The position numbers and the translations under genes are program-made. Positions 1-5,310 of a stretch of DNA of 8,178 nt are shown here, piece after piece. Under the pieces are notes generated by a model. The model ran no database searches and was not told the DNA's origin. It was given only the letters and a program-made list of their open reading frames with translations. This DNA comes from JBCCRH01 sp039208045 (GTDB lineage: Bacteria; Bacteroidota; Bacteroidia; Chitinophagales; Saprospiraceae): the NCBI GenBank assembly GCA_039208045.1, contig JBCCRH010000288.1, positions 1 through 8,178 on the forward strand. The letters are read 5' to 3'. Numbering within the stretch: the stretch's first letter is position 1; each line of letters opens with the position of its first letter.

Positions 1-1
1 G

Positions 2-874
2 ATGCCACCTGGTACTAGCTTTTCATTTACGCTTTCGCGAAAACGCCCAGCCTCAGATCAGCAGCAGCGTTCCTTCAAACTACTTGCACTAAAACATGAG
101 TACCGGCTGGGGCTGCTCACCCTCGCGCTGCTCAATGGAGTAGTACTCCTTTTTAATATTACTGACCTCCGCTATGTATGGATTGATTATTCGAATACCT
201 CCCCCCAAGAATTGAGTCAGTATGTACATGAAGGTACCTGGCTCTTGCTATTCACCATTGCTCTAGCAATTGCCATTGTCTTGTACTTCTTTCGAAGAAA
301 TCTAAATTTTTTCCCTAATAATGACTTCTTAAAAGCACTCGCAGGTATTTGGCTCTTTCAGAATCTAGTACTTACCCTATCGGTTGCTATGCGCAATATT
401 CACTATGTCAATCATTATGGCTTAGCGTATAAACGATTGGCTGTCTTCTTTTTCTTACTCCTCACTATCTTTTCTATTTGGACCATCTACCAAAAAGTGT
501 TTGCTAAGCGCACCCGCTTTTATTTGCTCCAACTCAATTGCCTAGCGATTTACTTACTCCTATTACTTGCCAGCACCGTCAATTGGGACACCCTCATCAC
601 TAAGTATAATATTCTCATCCACCAAAAAGGGTCGCTGGATGTCTACTTCTTGGTGCATGAAGTGTCAGATAAAAATATTCCCATCCTATATGCTCATCAG
701 GATGTACTAATAAATCGCAGCACCTATTCTAAAGTCGTTATTGATAGATTGCTCCGACAAAAAAGCGAACGCTTCATGACTCGAAAGGCTAAGCAAAACT
801 GGCGGGACTGGAACTGGCAGGATCGGCAAACGGAAAGATACCTCCTAGCGCATCCTGATCTGGCTTTTAAATAA
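2..874 (+). CDS. DUF4173/DUF4153-like multi-pass membrane protein, C-terminal part (5' end outside window)
   Basis: This is the C-terminal 290 residues of a polytopic inner-membrane protein. An ATG lies at base 2, but the family is usually much longer with more N-terminal helices, so I treat the gene as cut by the window edge. About five hydrophobic helices are visible, near residues 35-55, 79-97, 112-130, 146-164 and 175-192. The segment RNIHYVNHYGLAYKR (131-145), just before the fourth helix, matches in character the conserved tyrosine/arginine-rich stretch of DUF4173. A soluble, basic tail of roughly 95 residues follows the last helix. The biochemical role of the family is unknown to me. 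The stop codon TAA (872-874) is followed almost at once by a palindromic element (891-934), and a membrane-protein gene on the same strand starts 141 nt downstream. Family assignment is fairly secure; function is not. Confidence 0.8.
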   Translation: MPPGTSFSFTLSRKRPASDQQQRSFKLLALKHEYRLGLLTLALLNGVVLLFNITDLRYVWIDYSNTSPQELSQYVHEGTWLLLFTIALAIAIVLYFFRRNLNFFPNNDFLKALAGIWLFQNLVLTLSVAMRNIHYVNHYGLAYKRLAVFFFLLLTIFSIWTIYQKVFAKRTRFYLLQLNCLAIYLLLLLASTVNWDTLITKYNILIHQKGSLDVYFLVHEVSDKNIPILYAHQDVLINRSTYSKVVIDRLLRQKSERFMTRKAKQNWRDWNWQDRQTERYLLAHPDLAFK

Positions 875-890
875 TACTCCCCTGGGCTAT

Positions 891-934
891 AACTTGGAGG
901 TTGGCAAGTTCGTGCTTAGTAAAACCTCCAAGTT
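891..934 (+). repeat. Palindromic element, copy 1 (core in forward orientation)
   Basis: Perfect 12-bp arms AACTTGGAGGTT (891-902) and AACCTCCAAGTT (923-934) enclose the 20-nt core GGCAAGTTCGTGCTTAGTAA. A weaker outer stem can form between CCCTG (880-884) and CAGGG (942-946), giving an extended hairpin of roughly 67 nt. The core contains CAAGTT, which could pair instead with AACTTG of the left arm, so two exclusive folds are possible. The element starts 16 nt after the stop codon of the DUF4173 gene. No T-tract follows on the + strand, so it is not a classical intrinsic terminator. A second copy lies at 2740-2783. It resembles a REP-like or MITE-like intergenic palindrome, but no family name can be given from sequence alone. 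Confidence 0.85.
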
Positions 935-1015
935 CTGCGGGCAGGGAGACATGATTTTAACCCATATCTGGTAATCTATGAAATGGGTGATGATAAAAAA
1001 TACTAAACCATTACA

Positions 1016-1525
1016 ATGAAAAAGAAGCAATCGAAATTTAGAAACTACCTCTCCTTAATCTTGCTCTTCATGCCCGGCATTGCTTTTATTAGCTTTATCG
1101 TCATTAGTTATCACCAACAGTATGATTGGGTTGCTACTAATACCTCTTTCTTACCCTGGGAAATTTATCTGATTGGCCTTGCAGGTGGCATTGCCACCTT
1201 TGGTGGTGTACTGGACTGGCAATATCATAGAAATCCACTTGAATTGAAAATATCAAAAAAGGAACGAGATGCCGAAGCACAAGCACTGGGGGTAGGTGGC
1301 CTTAGCATGTTTATCTTAATGACCCTAGCTACTCTCAGTAGTCAACCTCAATATTTTTTGGTACCCATTTTAATCGTGTTGCTCTACACTACTACGGCCA
1401 TCTGTTATGATGAATTCGTTTTTCATATACATAGATGTGGTAAACGAGAAACTCTTTATCATCGGATGCTTGTATTTGGCAATGCAGTTGCTTGGCTGGC
1501 TTGGATAAATTTGATTTATGCTTAA
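1016..1525 (+). CDS. Unrecognised small multi-pass membrane protein (169 aa), first gene of a coupled set
   Basis: I do not recognise this protein family. It has about five hydrophobic segments, near residues 11-31, 47-66, 91-107, 112-130 and 150-167. A hydrophilic stretch at 68-90 (HRNPLELKISKKERD, 71-85) probably faces the cytoplasm. Between the last two helices is a charged, histidine-rich loop with D132, E133, H137, H139, C141, E145 and H149; these could bind metal or act in catalysis, but that is speculation. The start is fixed: the only upstream in-frame codons before the stop TAA at 1004-1006 are ACC, ATT and ACA. No Shine-Dalgarno sequence is visible, only an A-rich leader, as is common in Bacteroidota. 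The last codons overlap the start of the next gene by 8 nt (ATGCTTAA), indicating translational coupling with the second membrane protein and the phosphoesterase. Confidence 0.8.
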   Translation: MKKKQSKFRNYLSLILLFMPGIAFISFIVISYHQQYDWVATNTSFLPWEIYLIGLAGGIATFGGVLDWQYHRNPLELKISKKERDAEAQALGVGGLSMFILMTLATLSSQPQYFLVPILIVLLYTTTAICYDEFVFHIHRCGKRETLYHRMLVFGNAVAWLAWINLIYA

Positions 1526-2033
1526 GTACATCGAGCTACTTCATAAATCAAAAGTGCGGATAGCATCCAAAATTAAGATAAACCATTGCCAACCAATTGG
1601 TTTTATGGACGGAGCAGAATGGATGCACAGTCACATGCAAGCGCCGCTATATCCATTCAAGAAATCAAAAATCTACTCGATAGTTGGTAATCTGAAGTAT
1701 TTCAGCTGCTTACTAGGTTCTGTAGTAAGTATTGTAGCCTCAGGGCTAAAACTTAGCTCTCTCCTAATAGGAATCCTCATTTTTTATCTGATAGAAGTGC
1801 ATTTTTTGTTCCTTTTACCAATACTTATTTATCAAGTAAAATACCCTATCTCCGCAAGTATCAGAGCTACTTACCGCATTGGCATTATCAAGGCCATTTT
1901 TAATGTGATTCCCATTGGATGCTATATGATAATGGGGTTGTTCAACTTTAGAAAACCCTTATTCAATTGGTATTTGGGCTGCCTAGCAATCGTTATTTGG
2001 TATGAAGAAGAAGTTAGAGCTTGGATACGGTAA
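1518..2033 (+). CDS. Unrecognised small membrane protein (171 aa), second gene of a coupled set
   Basis: I do not recognise this family. The first 55 residues are polar and basic with several histidines (H9, H23, H37, H39). About four hydrophobic segments follow, near residues 60-78, 81-107, 122-142 and 148-162, and the C-terminus is short and acidic (EEE, 163-165). The second segment carries an unusual glutamate-histidine pair inside the hydrophobic run (EVHFLFLLPILI, 93-104), suggesting a functional site rather than a plain anchor. The ATG at 1518 overlaps the preceding stop codon; an alternative start at Met30 (1605) would remove the polar N-terminus but leave all helices. The 3' end overlaps the phosphoesterase gene by 32 nt. 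G+C is low (17 of 60 in bases 1801-1860). The coupling suggests it works with the phosphoesterase, perhaps docking it to the membrane; that is inference. Confidence 0.75.
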   Translation: MLKYIELLHKSKVRIASKIKINHCQPIGFMDGAEWMHSHMQAPLYPFKKSKIYSIVGNLKYFSCLLGSVVSIVASGLKLSSLLIGILIFYLIEVHFLFLLPILIYQVKYPISASIRATYRIGIIKAIFNVIPIGCYMIMGLFNFRKPLFNWYLGCLAIVIWYEEEVRAWIR

Positions 2034-2721
2034 CTCAGATTTTGAAATCCGGAGGTATCGTTACTTTAAAGGTATAAATCAACCCTTTACGATACTCTAT
2101 TTATCTGATCTGCATTTCAATCGATATAGCCAATCCATGCTCGATAAGCTACTAGATATGTTACATAATGAAACACCTGGTCTCATTCTATTTGGTGGTG
2201 ATTATCTCGACTGCAATGCAGGCTATAACTACTTATATCGGCTCTTTTGCACTGCAAAAAGTATAGCTCCAACTTTTGCCATATTGGGTAATCATGATAG
2301 GATATGGAATACAAAATCTACCATGAAGAGTATTAATGCCTCTGGCATTATCTTGCTTGATAACAAAGAAGGGCATTTAACTGTAAATGACTTAAGCATT
2401 AACATAAATCATCCAAGAGCTATCAAATCAAGCATCGTAGTCACTGATGAAACACTCAAGATTACTTGTTGCCATAGACCTAGGAACCCTTCAAAGTTTA
2501 TCTATAGCTCTGACCTAGTTTTCAGTGGCCATTTGCATGGTTGCCAAATCGTTCTTTGGAAACATAAGAAGGGGATGTATCCAGGTAGGTTATTTTATCG
2601 CTACAACCTGGAAAAATATGAGCTAGATGATATGCTATATCTAGTTAGTAAAGGCTTGGGAGACACCTTGCCTATTCGCTACAACTGCACGAGGGATGTA
2701 GTACTTGTACACGTATATTAA
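2002..2721 (+). CDS. Calcineurin-like metallophosphoesterase, YkuE type (239 aa)
   Basis: The protein has the full metallophosphoesterase motif set: DLH (D36, H38), GGDYLD (65-70, ligand D67), GNHD (96-99), a single histidine in CHRP (H158) and GHLHG (176-180, H177 and H179). The tail SKGLGDTLPIR (216-226) is typical of the YkuE/LpxG-like branch, whose members hydrolyse phosphate esters or pyrophosphates, some on lipid precursors. The substrate here cannot be read. Unlike many YkuE-type proteins there is no N-terminal signal or membrane anchor, so it should be cytoplasmic or held to the membrane by a partner. It is somewhat short because the region between GNHD and H158 is compact. The start is forced: an in-frame TAG at 1984-1986 is followed only by non-start codons, and the next Met (46) lies past the first metal motif. 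It therefore overlaps the upstream gene by 32 nt. G+C is about one third in sampled lines. Confidence 0.9.
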   Translation: MKKKLELGYGNSDFEIRRYRYFKGINQPFTILYLSDLHFNRYSQSMLDKLLDMLHNETPGLILFGGDYLDCNAGYNYLYRLFCTAKSIAPTFAILGNHDRIWNTKSTMKSINASGIILLDNKEGHLTVNDLSININHPRAIKSSIVVTDETLKITCCHRPRNPSKFIYSSDLVFSGHLHGCQIVLWKHKKGMYPGRLFYRYNLEKYELDDMLYLVSKGLGDTLPIRYNCTRDVVLVHVY

Positions 2722-2739
2722 TATCCCCCCACGGCCCAG

Positions 2740-2783
2740 AACTTGGAGGTTTCACCAAGCACGAACTTGTCAACCTCCAAGTT
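2740..2783 (-). repeat. Palindromic element, copy 2 (core inverted relative to copy 1)
   Basis: The arms AACTTGGAGGTT (2740-2751) and AACCTCCAAGTT (2772-2783) are identical to copy 1, and AG/CT extends the stem to 14 bp (2738-2785). The 20-nt core, read on the - strand, is GACAAGTTCGTGCTTGGTGA and matches the copy 1 core at 17 of 20 positions. On the + strand the cores are in opposite orientation. Outside the arms, however, both copies share TAATA on the left and AGACATGA on the right in the same orientation and at similar distances (14 versus 16 nt, and 12 versus 13 nt). The element lies 18 nt after the phosphoesterase stop codon, in the convergent intergenic region. No T-tract follows it. 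Confidence 0.85.
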
Positions 2784-2803
2784 CTACGGGGCTGCCAGAC
2801 ATG

Positions 2804-2834
2804 AAAAAGGCGACCTACCCGAAAGCAGATCGCC
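2804..2834 (-). terminator. Distal intrinsic terminator of the acyl-CoA dehydrogenase gene
   Basis: On the - strand, GGCGATCT (2834-2827) pairs with AGGTCGCC (2816-2809). This gives an 8-bp stem with one G-U wobble and a 10-nt loop, followed directly by TTTTTC (2808-2803). On the + strand the same position is a C-A mismatch, so the hairpin suits - strand RNA. It lies about 60 nt behind the acyl-CoA dehydrogenase stop codon and acts after the proximal terminator. Confidence 0.7.
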
Positions 2835-2861
2835 AAAATTTATCATGATAACATTACAGAC

Positions 2862-2883
2862 AAAGAAAAGCTCCCTGGGGAGC
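2862..2883 (-). terminator. Proximal intrinsic terminator of the acyl-CoA dehydrogenase gene
   Basis: In - strand RNA, GCTCCCCAGGGAGC (2883-2870) folds into a 5-6 bp GC-rich hairpin with a tight loop, followed by TTTTCTTT (2869-2862). It starts 13 nt after the acyl-CoA dehydrogenase stop codon (2897-2899), the normal place for a Rho-independent terminator. Confidence 0.75.
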
Positions 2884-2896
2884 ACAACACTACTGC

Positions 2897-4696
2897 TTAG
2901 AAGCAGTAAGCATTCGCATCAATCAACGTCTGTGCAATTGCACGACGTGCTACTTTTACATTGACCGCAGGATACTTAGTAAAGCGCTTCAAGCCCATGC
3001 TTAAAGTCCGTAGCAAATCGCCTTCTGCATACGAAGCGAGGGCATCGCGACCATTCTTTTGCATACGTGATGTAGCATCCGACAAGAATACGCGGAGGAT
3101 ATGATCGTAGATTTCTTGATCTACTTTAGTGTCCATGCCTGATAGCTTCTGGACACGTAGCAATAAGCTCTCTGCTACTAAGGTATCTAGCATCATATCG
3201 GCGATGTTCATAACGATCATCTGCTCTTCCTTCAAATTCAATTCGCCTTCCATTTGCAATTTTGCAGCAGCACCCGCTACCATCAAAACCGTCTTTTTGA
3301 AATCTTTCACTGCTTTCTCTTCTTCTGCATAGGGGCCTTCTGGGCGGTCAAAGCTCGGCATAGAAGCTAGCTCTTTCTGCACTTCCCATGCTGGGCCAAC
3401 AATATCAATGGCTCCTTTCATCGCTCTACGGAACAACTGATCGACTGAAAGCAAACGGTTGATTTCATTCGTTCCCTCGTAAATGCGGTTGATACGCGAG
3501 TCGCGATAGCCGCGTGCTGCTGTTCCTTCCTCCGAGTAGCCCATACCGCCATGTACCTGTACGGTCTCGTCCACTACATAATCTAATGCCTCTGAACCAG
3601 CTAGTTTCAATAACGCACATTCAATAGCATATTCCTCAGCAGAAATTAGTTTTGCTTCCGCAAAAGAAACACCATCTTCCTGCAAAGCTTTATTCTTATC
3701 TTGAATCAAATTCGAAACGCGGTAAAGCGCACTTTCCGCAGCAAAAATCTGAATGGCTTGCTCCGCAAGCTTGTACTGAATCGCACCAAATCGAGAAATA
3801 GGCTGCTTAAACTGTACGCGCTCATTAGCATACTTTACGGCAGTCTCAGCACTTGCTTTAGCACCACCTAAACACAATGCACAAAGCTTGAAGCGACCAA
3901 TATTCAATACATTAAAGGCAATCAAGTGGCCTTTTCCAATCTCTCCTAGTACATTCTCCACTGGTACCTTCACGTTTTCAAAGAATACCTGACGAGTAGA
4001 AGAACCTTTAATACCTAGTTTATCTTCTTCTGCTCCCAAGGTCAAGCCTTCAGAATTGCGATCTACAATGAAGCCGGTAAATTGGGCGCCATCAATCTTG
4101 GCAAATACAATGAATACATCCGCAAAACCTGCGTTTGAAATCCACATCTTCTGGCCATTCAGAATGTAGTGAGTACCATCTGCTGCGAGGGTAACATTAC
4201 TTTTTGCTGCCAACGCATCCGAGCCAGAACCTGGCTCCGTCAAGCAGTATGCCGCTTTTAACTCGCCATTAATCAAGCCTGGCAGATACTTGTCTTTTTG
4301 TGCTTCATCTCCAAAGTAGAGAATGGGCAGCATACCAATACCAGTATGTGCCGCAAAGGAGACGGTGAATGCTCCGGCAGGGCCTAAAGCATCGCAAATC
4401 AGCGTATTGGTATTCGTATCTAGCTGCATACCACCGTATTCTTCCGGCATATGTGCACCCAATAGACCTAGCTCTGCTGCTTTGTGCAACAGCTCTACTG
4501 CAATACCACCTTCTTGCTTTTCAATTTTTAAACTATTGGGTAAGATTTCTTTGTGTAAGTAATCCTCTACCATCCCCTTAATCATCTGCTGCTCTTCGTT
4601 AATCTCTTCAGGGATGAAAGTATCACCGGGTGTGGTGTCGTTGATAAGGAAAGCGCCTCCCCGGAGCACTTCTTTTTGTAGCATGGTATCGTTCAT
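2897..4696 (-). CDS. Acyl-CoA dehydrogenase, VLCAD/ACAD9-like (599 aa)
   Basis: This FAD-dependent enzyme catalyses the first step of fatty-acid beta-oxidation, forming trans-2-enoyl-CoA from acyl-CoA and passing electrons to electron-transfer flavoprotein. The N-terminal helical domain spans about residues 30-145. The first family signature, AYCLTEPGSGSDA (149-161), and WISNAG (185-190) form the flavin-binding middle region. ERVQFKQPI (292-300) and QVHGGMGY (380-387) lie in the C-terminal helical domain. E407 in RIYEGTNEINR (404-414) is at the position of the catalytic base of medium- and very-long-chain enzymes. About 170 residues follow the classical 400-residue core, as in VLCAD-type proteins that associate with membranes, so long-chain substrates are likely; chain length is inferred. 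Met1 and Met5 are both possible starts. The gene has its own candidate promoter and twin upstream motifs (4734-4747, 4797-4810) and ends in two terminators. Confidence 0.95.
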   Translation of the reverse strand: MNDTMLQKEVLRGGAFLINDTTPGDTFIPEEINEEQQMIKGMVEDYLHKEILPNSLKIEKQEGGIAVELLHKAAELGLLGAHMPEEYGGMQLDTNTNTLICDALGPAGAFTVSFAAHTGIGMLPILYFGDEAQKDKYLPGLINGELKAAYCLTEPGSGSDALAAKSNVTLAADGTHYILNGQKMWISNAGFADVFIVFAKIDGAQFTGFIVDRNSEGLTLGAEEDKLGIKGSSTRQVFFENVKVPVENVLGEIGKGHLIAFNVLNIGRFKLCALCLGGAKASAETAVKYANERVQFKQPISRFGAIQYKLAEQAIQIFAAESALYRVSNLIQDKNKALQEDGVSFAEAKLISAEEYAIECALLKLAGSEALDYVVDETVQVHGGMGYSEEGTAARGYRDSRINRIYEGTNEINRLLSVDQLFRRAMKGAIDIVGPAWEVQKELASMPSFDRPEGPYAEEEKAVKDFKKTVLMVAGAAAKLQMEGELNLKEEQMIVMNIADMMLDTLVAESLLLRVQKLSGMDTKVDQEIYDHILRVFLSDATSRMQKNGRDALASYAEGDLLRTLSMGLKRFTKYPAVNVKVARRAIAQTLIDANAYCF

Positions 4697-4720
4697 GACA
4701 GGCTATTTTTTTGGATACAA

Positions 4721-4728
4721 CAAGTATA
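4721..4728 (-). promoter_or_regulatory. Candidate -7 box for the acyl-CoA dehydrogenase gene
   Basis: Read on the - strand this is TATACTTG, one mismatch from the Bacteroidota consensus TAnnTTTG. It lies 24 nt before the ATG. TTTAG, about 18 nt further upstream, is a weak match for the -33 element. The 16-bp palindrome TAGCGAATTTTCGCTA (4732-4747) sits between the two boxes, where a repressor could act. Confidence 0.35.
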
Positions 4729-4731
4729 TTC

Positions 4732-4747
4732 TAGCGAATTTTCGCTA
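4732..4747. promoter_or_regulatory. Palindrome TAGCGAATTTTCGCTA, candidate operator (copy A)
   Basis: Seven-base arms TAGCGAA and TTCGCTA flank TT. A 14-base part, GCGAATTTTCGCTA, recurs exactly and in the same orientation at 4797-4810, 63 bp away. The position inside the candidate acyl-CoA dehydrogenase promoter and the dyad symmetry fit a dimeric repressor site of TetR-like type. No regulator gene is visible in the window, so this is an inference. Confidence 0.45.
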
Positions 4748-4796
4748 AAGATACGTGCTTTGCCCTAGAAAGTAAAGCATAAAGCCTGCCTTTTTT

Positions 4797-4811
4797 GCGA
4801 ATTTTCGCTAG
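4797..4811. repeat. Second copy of the GCGAATTTTCGCTA motif (copy B)
   Basis: This is an exact 14-base direct copy (4797-4810) of the motif at 4734-4747. It overlaps the TAG stop codon (4808-4810) of the 140-residue membrane protein gene. On the - strand an A-tract, not a T-tract, follows the hairpin, so it is not a good intrinsic terminator for that gene. It may be a second binding site upstream of the acyl-CoA dehydrogenase gene. Confidence 0.5.
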
Positions 4812-5230
4812 TTATCCTCTACCCGCTTTACACTTTGTATAAAATAGTCCGTCTTGCCCTGCCAGGGCATTGCCTTGAATTTTTGCCGGTATTGCAAGAT
4901 CACGCGCTGCCCTTCGAAGCTTTGCAATTGCTCATATATCTCATCATCCCAAACAGAAAACTCCCAGATATTACCCGATAAGCCATCGCCGCTACCTTCA
5001 CTGAAGCCCCCTAGATTTAGCTGTCCCTCATAAGTCTTCCAAACGACCCCCTTGCGAGAAATTTTTATCAGTACTCCTGCACGCGTACCATCACTATAGG
5101 TCCAGTTGCACGCCCATAAATAGATACCACCTCCAAGTACCGCTAATAGCAATATCGCTACAAAGAACCGCTTGATCCAGCTCACTACCTTCAGGGCGCC
5201 TTCTTTTACTGTTTGTGTGAATTCACTCAT
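4808..5230 (-). CDS. Conserved single-pass membrane protein of unknown function (140 aa)
   Basis: The protein has a short basic cytoplasmic start, one membrane helix at about residues 22-41, and a roughly 100-residue soluble domain. That domain begins with the conserved-looking WTYSDGTRAGVLIKISRKG (43-61), continues with KTYEGQLNLGG (65-75) and GNIWEFSVWD (85-94), and ends with MPWQGKTDYF (121-130). From memory, small Bacteroidota proteins of this type are widespread and are sometimes labelled 6-phosphogluconate dehydrogenase in databases. Nothing here supports that: there is no Rossmann GxGxxG motif and the length is a fraction of the real enzyme. The domain is probably a small beta-rich fold on the outer face of the inner membrane. 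It sits 80 nt behind the SWIM gene and has a candidate promoter of its own. Function unknown. Confidence 0.85.
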   Translation of the reverse strand: MSEFTQTVKEGALKVVSWIKRFFVAILLLAVLGGGIYLWACNWTYSDGTRAGVLIKISRKGVVWKTYEGQLNLGGFSEGSGDGLSGNIWEFSVWDDEIYEQLQSFEGQRVILQYRQKFKAMPWQGKTDYFIQSVKRVEDN

Positions 5231-5240
5231 GTTTTTATTT

Positions 5241-5248
5241 CAAATTTA
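5241..5248 (-). promoter_or_regulatory. Candidate -7 box for the 140-aa membrane protein gene
   Basis: Read on the - strand this is TAAATTTG, a full match to the Bacteroidota -7 consensus TAnnTTTG. It ends only 10 nt before the ATG, so the transcript would have a leader of just a few bases. No clear -33 TTG is seen at the right spacing. The run GAAATAAAAAC before the ATG is the A-rich start context common in this phylum. Confidence 0.3.
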
Positions 5249-5310
5249 CAATTCCTATTTCGCTTTTGCTGGCGCATCAGCGATGTATTTTACTCGTACT
5301 AACCCATTTA

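Noticed and set aside
951..974. Seven-codon ORF directly after palindromic copy 1
   Set aside because: It is too short to judge, and its ATG is part of the AGACATGA sequence shared with copy 2, where no matching ORF follows.
891..2783. Composite transposon or insertion sequence flanked by the palindromic elements
   Set aside because: No transposase or integrase is encoded between them, and the intact coupled genes look like ordinary chromosomal genes. The G+C contrast is weak because the neighbouring DUF4173 gene and the first cassette gene vary widely (20-30 G+C per 60 in sampled lines).
2743..2964. 73-codon + strand ORF after the phosphoesterase
   Set aside because: It runs through the palindromic element, both - strand terminators and the antisense of the acyl-CoA dehydrogenase end, with no family-like sequence.
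5130..5139. ACCTCCAAGT resembling an arm of the palindromic element
   Set aside because: It is within the membrane-helix coding region of the 140-aa protein, has no partner arm and no core, so it is a chance match.
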